Shown here in pieces: positions 1 to 6,645 of a stretch of 15,613 bases of DNA. The position numbers and the translations under genes are program-made. Source of the stretch: Melaminivora alkalimesophila (GTDB lineage Bacteria > Pseudomonadota > Gammaproteobacteria > Burkholderiales > Burkholderiaceae_C); contig NZ_ALEE01000220.1 of NCBI RefSeq assembly GCF_000282995.1, forward strand, positions 1 to 15,613, given 5' to 3'. Position 1 is the first letter of the stretch. Each line of letters begins with the position of its first letter. The notes below the pieces were generated by a model. That model ran no database searches and had not been told where the DNA came from. It saw only the letters and a program-made list of their open reading frames with translations.

Positions 1-140
1 TGGAGCGGCTGGCCGGCCGTCGCCTGCTCGGGCGACGGCTGCGGCTCCGGTAGCGTGCTGGTCGGCAGCGGGCCGCTGTCCAGGGCCGCCAGCGCCGCGT
101 CCAGTTCGTCCTCGATGCTCTGGTCTTTCGGTTCGCTCAT
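1..140 (-). CDS. traH: TraH, relaxosome-stabilising acidic protein nested in traI, partial
   Basis: A second reading frame opens at the ATG at 140, inside traI and out of phase with it. It has a clear AAGGAG ribosome binding site about seven bases upstream. It starts MSEPKDQSIEDELDAALAAL and is strongly acidic, then Pro/Gln-rich, and is open to the left edge (about 46 residues visible). In IncP-1 plasmids traH is known to lie entirely within traI in another frame, and TraH stabilises the TraI-TraJ-oriT complex. The position, frame relation and acidic composition all fit. The end is outside the window, so the length cannot be checked. Confidence 0.8.
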   Translation of the reverse strand, partial: MSEPKDQSIEDELDAALAALDSGPLPTSTLPEPQPSPEQATAGQPL

Positions 141-1686
141 GGGTGTTCTCCTTGTTCAAAAGCGCCTGCCGCCGGCTCTCAAGAGCCGGATCGGTGAAGG
201 TGATGGGTAGCTGGGAATCGACGGCGGCGCGGATCATCTGCGCCTTGAACTCCACCGTGCCGTTGACGGTGATGCGGTTGCCGTAGCGTTGCATCGCCAG
301 GCGCAGGGCTTCTTGCAGCCCTTCGCGCGTGGCCTCGCGGGAGACTTGCAGGCGGTCACCGTCATCGCGCACGGCGCTCATGCCGGCGCGGAAGATGATC
401 GTCCCCTTCTTCGTGATGTTGTCCACCGCCGGCGCGTGGCCGGGCTTCGCCTGGCCCTCGCCCCGGATGGTGTTGCCCTTGAGGCCCTGGGCCGCCTCGC
501 GGGCGCGCAGGGCGGCCAGGGCGTCGGCGCCGCCGTGCTGCGCCTCCTTCTTGAGCCAGTCGGCCCACGTGCGCCGGCTGTGCTCGGCGTAGAGGGCCGT
601 GCGCTCCTGCTGGAACTGCTTGTTGATCGCCTGGATTTCGCTGCGCAGGGCCTTGCTCGCCTGGGCGTACAGCAGCTTCTTGTTCGCGCGGCCCTCGCCG
701 ACCACCTTAATCGTGGCGCGGCGCAGGCGGTTCGACCTCTTGGCCGCCTCGATCAGCCGATCCTTGCGATGCCGGGCGCGCTCCAGGGCCTGGGCGCGCG
801 CCGTGGTCAAGCTCTGCTGCTCGGCCTTGTACTTCGCGTACAGCTCCACGGTGTTGACGCGAAGGCGGATGGGGTCTTTGCGGTACTGCCGCTTCGCGGT
901 GGTTTGCGCCTGCCGTTCGGGCGAAGCCTCGAACGGGCCAAGCCGCGCCTCCAGGCTCGGCTTGGAAAGGTCGCGGGCTACTGTGCTCGCCTTCACCATC
1001 GTTCCGTCGCCGGCCTCGAACACGAGGCCATTGGCGCGGACGCGCAGCTCCATTCCGTTGTCGCGCATGACCTGGTGCAGTTCCTGCCAGGACTGCGCGC
1101 CCTTGATCTCGTCCAGGCACTCGCGCTTGATCCAGCCGACCAGGCTTTCAACGCCGGCATGCCGCTCCATGTCGGCGGCCCGGCCCTCCGCGCCGCGCTT
1201 GCGCGGCTCGTGGTTGTCGCGCTCCAGGCCGTAGTCGCGCTCCAGGGCCGTGCAGAGTTCCGCCAGCGCCCGGTGCGGGTAGTACGGCTCGTGCATCGTG
1301 TGCCGCGTCGGGTGAATCTTGTTGATGGCGATGTGGATGTGCAGGTTGTCGGTGTCGTTGTGGACGGCACTGATTCGCTGATGCTCGCCATAACCCAGCC
1401 CGACGCAGATGCGTTCCTCAATCGCGCGCAAGGTGTCGGCGCTGGGCTGCTCGCCGGCCCGGAAGCTGACGATCAGGTGGTAGGTCTTGTCGCCCTTCGC
1501 GCGGGTGTTCGTGTGCTGGGTCGCCAGCACCTCCGTGATGGCGTCCTGGATGGAACCGGCTTCGCAGTTCGTCGCCTGCACGTGGCCCAGCCGGTGGTCT
1601 TTGCTTTGGGCGTCGGTGATGTAGTTCGCCAGGCCCGCGAAGTCGCTCTTGCCAAGCGAGCGCATCGGCACGTGCTTGGCGATCAT
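1..1686 (-). CDS. traI: TraI conjugative relaxase (MOBP, IncP-1), 3' end outside window
   Basis: This is the DNA relaxase that nicks oriT and stays covalently bound to the 5' end of the transferred strand. Reading leftward from the ATG at 1686, 562 codons are open to the window edge; RK2 TraI is about 730 residues, so the C-terminus is missing here. The N-terminus begins MIAKHVPMRS and holds the expected catalytic set: Tyr22 (NYITD), Ser74 (HLIVSF) and the histidine motif HNDTDNLHIHIA with His109, His116 and His118. A purine-rich GGAGGGG lies just upstream of the ATG. traJ lies upstream on the same strand with 34 bp between, and a KorB operator sits in that gap. The start is supported by the ribosome binding site and family alignment. 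A long antisense frame over this gene is a shadow. Confidence 0.96.
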   Translation of the reverse strand, partial: MIAKHVPMRSLGKSDFAGLANYITDAQSKDHRLGHVQATNCEAGSIQDAITEVLATQHTNTRAKGDKTYHLIVSFRAGEQPSADTLRAIEERICVGLGYGEHQRISAVHNDTDNLHIHIAINKIHPTRHTMHEPYYPHRALAELCTALERDYGLERDNHEPRKRGAEGRAADMERHAGVESLVGWIKRECLDEIKGAQSWQELHQVMRDNGMELRVRANGLVFEAGDGTMVKASTVARDLSKPSLEARLGPFEASPERQAQTTAKRQYRKDPIRLRVNTVELYAKYKAEQQSLTTARAQALERARHRKDRLIEAAKRSNRLRRATIKVVGEGRANKKLLYAQASKALRSEIQAINKQFQQERTALYAEHSRRTWADWLKKEAQHGGADALAALRAREAAQGLKGNTIRGEGQAKPGHAPAVDNITKKGTIIFRAGMSAVRDDGDRLQVSREATREGLQEALRLAMQRYGNRITVNGTVEFKAQMIRAAVDSQLPITFTDPALESRRQALLNKENTHERTERPEHRGRTGRGAGGPGQRPAADQHATGAAAVARAGDGRPAAP

Positions 1687-1703
1687 GGCCGCCCCTCCGG
1701 CTT

Positions 1704-1716
1704 TTTAGCCGCTAAA
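1704..1716. promoter_or_regulatory. KorB operator (OB) between traJ and traI
   Basis: The 13-bp palindrome TTTAGCCGCTAAA matches the IncP-1 KorB operator consensus exactly. It lies between the traJ stop and the traI start, not at an obvious promoter, so it is probably a distal operator from which KorB acts by sliding or looping, or which aids partition. Confidence 0.9.
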
Positions 1717-1720
1717 GAAG

Positions 1721-2095
1721 TCAAGGCTCGGCCCTCGGCTGAACCACGGCCTTCATGATCCGGCTCATTTCGTCCTGGGTGGCCTCGATCCGGCCCAGCA
1801 GGGCCAGGATGGTCGCCTCGCCGAACTGGAGCGTTCGCACGTCATCGGTCAGCCAGAGCTTGAGCAGGCCGCCAAGGCGGCCAAGGTCGCCGTTGACGCG
1901 CACCAGCTCGCGCACGTGCTGGTAGTCCATGACGCCCTTGATCTGGTAGCCCTGGCCCACGTCGCGCAGATAGCGCGCCACGCTGACGCCCGCCCTCTTG
2001 GCGTTCGCCTCGATCTCGTCTTTCTCTTCGGGGAACACCGGCACCCGCAGGTGCTGCCGCCGCCGGCGGCCGTGTTCCTTTTCGTCGTTCTCCAT
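1721..2095 (-). CDS. traJ: TraJ oriT-recognition protein
   Basis: TraJ binds the imperfect 19-bp inverted repeat in oriT and recruits TraI to the nick site. The protein is 124 residues, matching RK2 TraJ (about 123). The family blocks are visible: VARYLRDVGQGYQIKGVMDY (about residues 38-57), VNGDLGRLGGLLKLWLTDD, and the C-terminal end VVQPRAEP. The first 15 or so residues are charged and unlike RK2, as expected for a DNA-contact region specific to the oriT type. The ATG at 2095 aligns with the RK2 start; the ribosome binding site is weak. oriT lies directly upstream and traI downstream, all one leftward transcript. Confidence 0.95.
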   Translation of the reverse strand: MENDEKEHGRRRRQHLRVPVFPEEKDEIEANAKRAGVSVARYLRDVGQGYQIKGVMDYQHVRELVRVNGDLGRLGGLLKLWLTDDVRTLQFGEATILALLGRIEATQDEMSRIMKAVVQPRAEP

Positions 2096-2300
2096 GCCTC
2101 GCCTCGTCTCTCATGCCGGCGGTAGCCGGCTGCCTCGCAGAGCAGGATGACCCGTTGAGCGCCCCCGGCGCGAATAAGGGACAGTGAAGATAGATAACCG
2201 GCTCGCCGGTTAGCTAACTTCACACATCCTGCCCGCCTTACGGCGTTAATAACACCAAGGAAAGTCTACACCAGCCATTACGATTTATCCGCAACTATCG
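2096..2300. other. oriT: oriT, origin of conjugal transfer (IncP-1)
   Basis: The traJ-traK intergenic region carries the IncP-1 transfer origin. The plus strand contains ACATCCTGCCCG, matching the IncP nic consensus (cut expected after G2231 in ATCCTG|C), followed by the conserved block AACACCAAGGAAAGTCTACA at 2251-2270. Left of nic is the TraJ-binding inverted repeat (2184-2223). The traJ leader side (ACTGTCCCTTATTCG on the minus strand, and GAGGC...CCGGCTACCGCCGGC) also resembles RK2. The right boundary is approximate, since TraK-binding DNA probably extends toward 2400. Confidence 0.94.
2184..2223. promoter_or_regulatory. TraJ-binding 19-bp imperfect inverted repeat
   Basis: Arms 2184-2202 and 2205-2223 are 19 bp each, match at 17 of 19 positions and are separated by two bases. 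The right arm ends in CTTCAC, a few bases before nic. In RK2 TraJ binds the nic-proximal arm of the equivalent repeat, and the repeat helps terminate transfer when the strand rejoins. Confidence 0.9.
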
Positions 2301-2361
2301 CGCTATCAGGCCGCAAAAGCAGCAACGGATATAGCGAAACCCGCCACAATGGCCCATAATG

Positions 2362-2397
2362 CCGCTATCGAAGCGTGCCAATGCACGCCGATAGCGG
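2362..2397 (+). terminator. 36-bp stem-loop followed by T5 in the traK leader
   Basis: CCGCTATCG (2362-2370) pairs perfectly with CGATAGCGG (2389-2397). An inner CGTGC/GCACG pair (2374-2378 with 2383-2387) surrounds a small loop, and TTTTT follows shortly after at 2400-2404. It sits 70 bp upstream of traK, so it may be an intrinsic terminator or attenuator on rightward transcription, or part of the TraK-binding region of oriT. Related CGCTATC/GATATAGCG words occur at 2298-2336. The function is inferred. Confidence 0.5.
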
Positions 2398-2468
2398 ACT
2401 TTTTGCGTTTCCGTAGCGCCGCTTAGTAGCGTTACATTTGCGATGAGAGGATTAGATGGACGAACACG

Positions 2469-2867
2469 ATGCCAAAGACCTACCCCGAAGAGCTGGCTGA
2501 ATGGGTGAAGGGACGGGAAGCCAAGAAGCCGCGCCAGGACAAGCACGTGGTCGCGTTCCTGGCCGTCAAGAGCGACGTTCAAGCGGCGCTCGATGCGGGC
2601 TATGCGATGAAAACGATCTGGGAGCACATGAAGGAAACCGGCCGGCTGCGCTGTCGGTACGAAACCTTCACCCAGCACGTGAAGCGGTACATCAAGGCCG
2701 CGCCGGTAGCTTCCCCGCCGCCTCCCGCCACTCCCCCGGACAGCCAGCCCAAGGGCGCGAAGCCCGAGCCGAAGGCCGCCCCGCCGGCCTCGGAATCCAA
2801 GAGTGAGCCACCCAAGATCGGCGGCTTCACGTTTGATGCGACTCCAAAGAAAGAGGATTTACTGTAA
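2469..2867 (+). CDS. traK: TraK oriT-binding protein
   Basis: TraK wraps the intrinsically bent DNA to the right of nic and exposes the nick site for TraI. The 132-residue product starts MPKTYPEELAEWVKGREAKK and contains the family block GYAMKTIWEHMKETG. A Pro/Ala/Lys-rich linker (about residues 76-115) leads to a conserved tail GFTFDATPKKEDLL; RK2 TraK ends GFTFNPTPDKKDLL. The ATG at 2469 agrees with the family; the ribosome binding site is poor (GAGAGG lies far upstream). The TAA stop overlaps the traL ATG by one base, so translation is probably coupled. It is the first gene of the rightward traK-traL-traM operon reading away from oriT. Confidence 0.94.
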   Translation: MPKTYPEELAEWVKGREAKKPRQDKHVVAFLAVKSDVQAALDAGYAMKTIWEHMKETGRLRCRYETFTQHVKRYIKAAPVASPPPPATPPDSQPKGAKPEPKAAPPASESKSEPPKIGGFTFDATPKKEDLL

Positions 2868-3592
2868 TGGCGAAAATTCACATGGTTCTGCAAGGCAAGG
2901 GCGGCGTCGGCAAGTCGATGATCGCGGCCACCATCGCGCAGTACAAAGCCGGCAAGGGACAGAAGCCGCTTTGCATCGACACCGATCCGGTGAACGCGAC
3001 GTTCGAGGGCTACAAAGCCCTCAACGTGCGCCGGCTCAACATCATGGACGGCGACGAGATCAACACCCGGAATTTCGACGCCCTGGTCGAGATGATCGCG
3101 TCGGCCGAGGGCGACGTCATCATCGACAACGGGGCCAGCTCGTTCGTGCCGCTGTCGCACTACCTCATCAGCAACCAGGTGCCGGCGCTGCTCCAGGACA
3201 TGGGCCACGAACTCGTGGTGCATACGGTCGTCACCGGCGGCCAGGCCCTGGTGGACACGGTGAGCGGCTTCGCCCAGCTCGCCAGCCAGTTCCCGGCCGA
3301 ATGCCTGTTCGTGGTCTGGCTGAACCCGTATTGGGGGCCAATCGAGCACGAGGGCAAGGGGTTCGAGCAGTTGAAGGCGTACACGGCCAACAAGGGCCGT
3401 GTGTCCGCCATCATCCAGATTCCGGCGCTGAAAGAGGAAACCTACGGCCGCGACTTCGCCGAAATGCTCCAGGATCGGCGCACCTTCGATGAGGCCCTGG
3501 CCGATTCGGCGCTCACGATCATGACGCGGCAGCGGCTCAAGATCGTGAAAACCCAGCTCTTCGCCCAGCTCGAAAACGCGGCGGTGCTCTGA
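2867..3592 (+). CDS. traL: TraL, ParA-like P-loop ATPase of the Tra1 region
   Basis: This is a 241-residue P-loop NTPase of the MinD/ParA type. The deviant Walker A KGGVGKS lies at residues 11-17, PLCIDTDPVNATFEGY follows around residue 34, and GDVIIDNGASSFVPL is a Walker-B-like segment. Length and order match IncP-1 TraL. In RK2 traL is accessory for transfer and its exact task is not settled. It is translationally coupled on both sides: TAATG with traK and TGATG with traM. It is not a plasmid partition ATPase here, since incC fills that role. Confidence 0.93.
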   Translation: MAKIHMVLQGKGGVGKSMIAATIAQYKAGKGQKPLCIDTDPVNATFEGYKALNVRRLNIMDGDEINTRNFDALVEMIASAEGDVIIDNGASSFVPLSHYLISNQVPALLQDMGHELVVHTVVTGGQALVDTVSGFAQLASQFPAECLFVVWLNPYWGPIEHEGKGFEQLKAYTANKGRVSAIIQIPALKEETYGRDFAEMLQDRRTFDEALADSALTIMTRQRLKIVKTQLFAQLENAAVL

Positions 3593-4032
3593 TGGCGGCC
3601 GACGACAAGATCGAGGAGCTGATACGGGAGATCGCGGCCAAGCACGGCATCGCCGTGGGCCGCGACGATCCGATCTTGATCCTCCAGACCATCAACATGA
3701 AGCTGATGCAGGACAGCGCATCGGCCCAGCAGGAAATCTTGGACGCCTTCAAGTCGGAACTGGAGTCCATCGCCCACCGATGGGGTGATGACGCCAAGGG
3801 AAAGGCGGAAAGGACGCTCAACGCGGCGTTGGCGGCCAGCAAGGACGCCATGACGCGGGGAATGCAGGAGGGCGCGAAGGCGGCCGCCGAGGCCGTGCGG
3901 CGTGAGGTTGAGGCGGTGACGGCGCAGCTCGTCGCGCCGATCCGCGAGGCGCGGCGCGTCGCCATGATGAACATGGTCGCGGCCGGCATGGCGGTCGTGG
4001 CCGCCGGCCTGGCCCTGTGGGCCTCGCTGTAG
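3592..4032 (+). CDS. traM: TraM, small membrane-anchored Tra1 protein
   Basis: The product has 146 residues. A charged, Ala-rich, probably coiled-coil body (about residues 40-120) is followed by one hydrophobic C-terminal segment, VAMMNMVAAGMAVVAAGLAL, which looks like a tail anchor. Position and length match IncP-1 TraM, the last gene of the traK-M operon, which is accessory for transfer. The ATG overlaps the traL stop by one base. No catalytic motif is visible. Unrelated to F-plasmid TraM. Confidence 0.9.
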   Translation: MAADDKIEELIREIAAKHGIAVGRDDPILILQTINMKLMQDSASAQQEILDAFKSELESIAHRWGDDAKGKAERTLNAALAASKDAMTRGMQEGAKAAAEAVRREVEAVTAQLVAPIREARRVAMMNMVAAGMAVVAAGLALWASL

Positions 4033-4050
4033 ATGGCGATGCGGGATCTC

Positions 4051-4195
4051 ATCGTCAGAACTGGCGATGGTCGACCGCGCCGGCGGCATCGCCAGGTTCG
4101 GCGATGCTGGCCAGCTCCCGGCATCGTCGCTTGTGACGATGCTGCAGGATGATTCCGCCAGGCCCTCGGCGGGCCTCCCTCGCCAGAAATGGCGA
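4051..4195. repeat. Hairpin repeat array A (TCGCC/GGCGA family) downstream of traM
   Basis: Four short hairpins follow one another: 4051-4068 (ATCGTCAG/CTGGCGAT), 4086-4107 (GCATCGCC/GGCGATGC), 4121-4142 (GCATCGTC/GACGATGC) and 4180-4195 (TCGCCA/TGGCGA). They are joined by GTCGAC, CTGCAG and CTCGAG words. Joint words and order recur in the array before trfA (14354-14516), and related hairpins occur within klcB. No gene is seen between the traM stop and the terminator. Confidence 0.8.
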
Positions 4196-4207
4196 TGCTC
4201 GAGAAAA

Positions 4208-4236
4208 AAGCCCGGCGACCGCCGGGCTTCGTTTTT
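4208..4236. terminator. Bidirectional terminator between traM and kfrC
   Basis: AAGCCCGGC (4208-4216) pairs perfectly with GCCGGGCTT (4221-4229) around GACC. TTTTT (4232-4236) follows on the plus strand and an A-run (4204-4209) precedes, so it can end both the rightward traK-M transcript and the leftward kfr transcript. It overlaps the kfrC stop codon. Confidence 0.9.
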
Positions 4237-4888
4237 ATGCGGGCCTGGCTGACAGGCCCAAGGACTGCGATCTCCCTGGCCGCTCCTGGGCCTGGGATTG
4301 CTTGCGCTCCTGCTCCTGCTTGCGCATCAGCAGCTCATGCCGGCGGGCGGCCTCGCGCATGGCATCCCAATCGGAAGCCAGCTCGGGGTTCTCGGCGCGC
4401 ATCTTGCGCGTCGCCAGCTCTTCGATCTTCGGCGAGTGCAGGCCCATGCCTTCCTTGATCTCGCGGACGGCCTCCAGGCGCGCGTGAAGCGTCTGCAAGC
4501 GGGCCTGCTGCTGCGCCTGCTGGTTCTGCCAGGCTCGCTTAGAGCCGGGCAAGGAAAGCCGGCCAGGCGCGGACGCCTGGGTCTGCTGCAAGCGGGCCTG
4601 CTGCCGGTCGATCAGGTTTTCTAGCCTGTCCTCGATGTGCTCCACCTGGTCGTGCTTGGCCTGCACGTAGAGCGCCAGGGTTTCGGGGTAGGACTGCTCG
4701 ACCGGGGCCGCCTCTAGGGTGGCCTGCTGCTCGATCTCGGCCGCCTGGGCGGCCTCCAGCAAGTCGGCTCCGGTGTCCTCGCGCGAAGCGCCGAAGGCGG
4801 CACCGCCGAGGGTGGCCGGCGCGCTGACGCGGGCCGGCTTGGTGGCGCGGCTCTCGGTGCCGCTGCCGGGGATGGTGAGTCGTTTCAA
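4235..4888 (-). CDS. kfrC: KfrC-like protein (Upf54.4 family)
   Basis: The product has 217 residues, is very rich in Gln, Ala, Glu and Arg and is probably helical. A coiled-coil-like core spans about residues 70-145 (HIEDRLENLIDRQQARLQQ; QAQQQARLQTLHARLEAVRE), and the tail EQERKQSQAQERPGRSQSL is basic and polar. Its place as third gene after kfrA and kfrB matches IncP-1 kfrC, a plasmid-maintenance gene of uncertain mechanism. The start appears to be TTG at 4888, seven bases after a strong AGGAGG; no ATG lies near. A KorB operator lies just upstream. Family assignment rests mainly on context and composition, so it is less certain than its neighbours. Confidence 0.75.
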   Translation of the reverse strand: MKRLTIPGSGTESRATKPARVSAPATLGGAAFGASREDTGADLLEAAQAAEIEQQATLEAAPVEQSYPETLALYVQAKHDQVEHIEDRLENLIDRQQARLQQTQASAPGRLSLPGSKRAWQNQQAQQQARLQTLHARLEAVREIKEGMGLHSPKIEELATRKMRAENPELASDWDAMREAARRHELLMRKQEQERKQSQAQERPGRSQSLGLSARPA

Positions 4889-4902
4889 GGGCGTGCCTCC
4901 TT

Positions 4903-4915
4903 TTTAGCCGCTAAA
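4903..4915. promoter_or_regulatory. KorB operator (OB) between kfrB and kfrC
   Basis: TTTAGCCGCTAAA, an exact 13-bp OB palindrome, lies between the kfrB stop and the kfrC AGGAGG. No clear promoter is visible beside it, so it is probably a distal KorB site. Confidence 0.9.
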
Positions 4916-4916
4916 G

Positions 4917-5264
4917 CTACATGGAGCGCCCCCGCGTCAGTTTCGGGGCCTCTGCGGCGACTGCCGCCTTGCCCTGGGCGTTGTAGCTGATGCTCTTTGC
5001 GCTCCCAATTTCAGGTACTTTATCGAAATCTGACCGAGCGTGCATGACAAAGTTCTTGCCGATCTGCTGGTACACGTTGGTGGCGTCGGCATGAACGATC
5101 ACGCCGGCGTGGGTCTGCTTCTTGTCGGCCGCTTGGGCCGTGTACAGGTTGTAGATGCCGGGCTTCAACGCGCCCGCCTTGTCTACTTTCTGATTCGTCC
5201 AAGCGCCGTCCTTTTCGGCCTGAACGATGCGTTGACCGTTCATGACCAAGAGGCGTTCTTTCAT
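4917..5264 (-). CDS. kfrB: KfrB (Upf54.8 family) plasmid maintenance protein
   Basis: The product has 115 residues, starts MKERLLVMNGQRIVQAEK and contains LKPGIYNLYTA and GVIVHADATNVYQQIGK, a compact KfrB-type domain found in IncP-1 and other plasmids. It ends in a short basic tail, TRGRSM. Start ATG 5264 has GGAG eight bases upstream. It lies between kfrA and kfrC on the same strand. In R751 the kfr genes act together in stable maintenance and KfrA makes filaments; a role of KfrB as a partner is inferred from that. It lies 170 bp downstream of kfrA, behind a terminator. Confidence 0.87.
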   Translation of the reverse strand: MKERLLVMNGQRIVQAEKDGAWTNQKVDKAGALKPGIYNLYTAQAADKKQTHAGVIVHADATNVYQQIGKNFVMHARSDFDKVPEIGSAKSISYNAQGKAAVAAEAPKLTRGRSM

Positions 5265-5331
5265 CGGGCACTCCTATGGTTGCCGTAGTTCTCAAAAGGG
5301 TGATGGTGGCCCCATGCAAGCCGCGCTCCAA

Positions 5332-5364
5332 CAAAAAAGCCGACCTCGGCAAAGCGAGGCCGGC
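5332..5364 (-). terminator. Rho-independent terminator between kfrA and kfrB
   Basis: GCCGACCTCG (5339-5348) pairs with CGAGGCCGGC (5355-5364), with one G-T pair, around a six-base loop. On the minus strand six Ts follow (A-run 5333-5338). It lies 70 bp after the kfrA stop, inside what is normally treated as the kfrABC unit. Confidence 0.88.
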
Positions 5365-5434
5365 TCTTCCCAGCGGCCGGGTTGTGCGTTTTGTCAGGGT
5401 TCCAGGGTAATTTTAAGGAAAACCAACCGATTTA

Positions 5435-6466
5435 TCAGGTCTTTTTGCGTCCGCCGCTGGTCGGATCGGCCGCCCGGCCTTGCGCCATGACGGTTTCCAG
5501 GGCCTCCAGCCGGCCGCGAAGCCCGGCCGCTTCCTCGCGGGCCTGGGCAGCGTCGCGCTTCGCCTGGTCGCGCTCGCCCTGGGCGGCGGTCAGCCGCTCG
5601 GCCTGGCGGTGTGCCTCGGCCGCCATCGCCTTGCGCTGCTCCTGGTGGGCCTGCTCGGCCGCCTCGGCCTTGGCCTGCACCTTCACCAGCTCCGCGCGCA
5701 CCTGGTCGCGCTCGGCGGCGGCCACCTCGGTGGCCTTCCGCTGCTCGGCCTGAGCGGCGCGCGCCTGGTCGGTCGCCTGGTTCGCCCGCTCCAGGTCGGC
5801 ACGCAGCTCGCCGGCGCGGCGCTCGATCTCGGCGGTACGGCTGTTCGCGGCCGCGAGGTCGGCCCGCAGGGCCTCCACCTGGTCGGCGCTGGCCGTGGCC
5901 CTCTCCTGGGCCTTGTCGCGCTCTGCGCGCGCCTGGCGGGCTTCCTGATGGGCGTGATCCAGCTCCGTGCGCAGCTCGCCGGCCCTGGCCTCGGCCGTGG
6001 CCGCGCGCTCGCTGGTCGCCGCGAGCTTGCCGCGCAGCTCGTCGGCCTCGCCCTTGGCGGCCGCCTCGACGGCCTCCAGGGCCGCGACGCGGGCCTTGGC
6101 CTCGTCCAGCTCGCCGGTGAGCTGGTCGGCCAGCTCTGCGGCTTCCTGGCGCGCTGCTTCCGTCTCCTGGCGCACGGCCTCCAGCGCCTCGCGCTCGGCG
6201 GCCAGGCGGTTGTTCGCCATTTCCAGCGCCACGGCCCACAAGTCGCCGCCCAGCTCGGCCAGCTTGTCGGTGATCGCCTGCGGTGCCGGCTCGCGGATCG
6301 GGGCGGCCTGGCTGGCCTTGCGTGCGCGCCACTCGTTCATCGCCTCGCTGATGGTGGTGAAGCTGCCGCTGCCGAGCTGCTTGCGCACGTTCGCCAGCGT
6401 GGGGTTCTGGCCGGCCGCGTCCAGTTCGTCGGCCACCGCAAATATCTGCTCCTTCGAGATCGCCAT
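5435..6466 (-). CDS. kfrA: KfrA DNA-binding, alpha-helical maintenance protein
   Basis: KfrA is an autorepressor and filament-forming protein that aids stable plasmid inheritance. The 343-residue product starts MAISKEQIFAVADELDAAGQ. It has an N-terminal helix-turn-helix region (about residues 5-45, ending TTISEAMNEWRAR), then a very long Ala/Glu/Arg/Gln heptad-rich coiled coil (about 80-325) and a short basic tail, SGGRKKT. Length fits R751 KfrA. I chose ATG 6466, with AAAGGAGG just upstream, over an in-frame upstream start at 6526 that would overlap the promoter. The operator and promoter lie at 6486-6533. An intrinsic terminator follows the gene. Confidence 0.94.
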   Translation of the reverse strand: MAISKEQIFAVADELDAAGQNPTLANVRKQLGSGSFTTISEAMNEWRARKASQAAPIREPAPQAITDKLAELGGDLWAVALEMANNRLAAEREALEAVRQETEAARQEAAELADQLTGELDEAKARVAALEAVEAAAKGEADELRGKLAATSERAATAEARAGELRTELDHAHQEARQARAERDKAQERATASADQVEALRADLAAANSRTAEIERRAGELRADLERANQATDQARAAQAEQRKATEVAAAERDQVRAELVKVQAKAEAAEQAHQEQRKAMAAEAHRQAERLTAAQGERDQAKRDAAQAREEAAGLRGRLEALETVMAQGRAADPTSGGRKKT

Positions 6467-6485
6467 GTCGGGCCTCCTTTGGCCG

Positions 6486-6533
6486 GTTGTATGTTGTAGC
6501 GTGTAGCATACTACAACATACAACACTACGCAA
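6486..6533 (-). promoter_or_regulatory. kfrA promoter with KfrA operator palindrome
   Basis: Two perfect 14-bp arms, GTTGTATGTTGTAG (6486-6499) and CTACAACATACAAC (6511-6524), are separated by 11 bases. On the minus strand TTGCGT (6533-6528), a 17-base spacer and TATGCT (6510-6505) form a sigma70-like promoter whose -10 and spacer lie within the palindrome. This explains autorepression by KfrA. Assignment of the operator to KfrA is by position and family knowledge. Confidence 0.88.
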
Positions 6534-6536
6534 GCG

Positions 6537-6565
6537 GTTTAGCTGAACTTTTTTTAGCGGCTAAA
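6537..6565. promoter_or_regulatory. Degenerate KorA site plus KorB operator upstream of kfrA
   Basis: GTTTAGCTGAAC (6537-6548) differs from the KorA operator GTTTAGCTAAAC at one base. TTTAGCGGCTAAA (6553-6565) is an exact KorB operator. Both lie just upstream of the kfrA -35 and just downstream of the korB terminator, so kfrA is probably under KorA/KorB control as well as its own. Confidence 0.8.
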
Positions 6566-6573
6566 ACGCGGGC

Positions 6574-6601
6574 AAAAAAAAGCCCCGCTCGATGGCGGGG
6601 C
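6574..6601 (-). terminator. Rho-independent terminator of the korA-incC-korB operon
   Basis: GCCCCGC (6582-6588) pairs with GCGGGGC (6595-6601) around a six-base loop. On the minus strand eight Ts follow (A-run 6574-6581). It lies 45 bp after the korB stop and separates the central control operon from kfrA. Confidence 0.93.
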
Positions 6602-6645
6602 GATGGGTGGGGGTCGGTGGTCGGCGATGCCCGGCGCTGGGCGTG

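Noticed and set aside
289..1758. Long plus-strand open frame (489 codons)
   Set aside because: It is antisense to traI, a shadow caused by GC-rich codon use; the minus frame has the relaxase catalytic motifs.
5480..6499. Plus-strand open frame over kfrA (339 codons)
   Set aside because: Antisense to the kfrA coiled coil; Leu/Gly/Ala/Arg-rich shadow.
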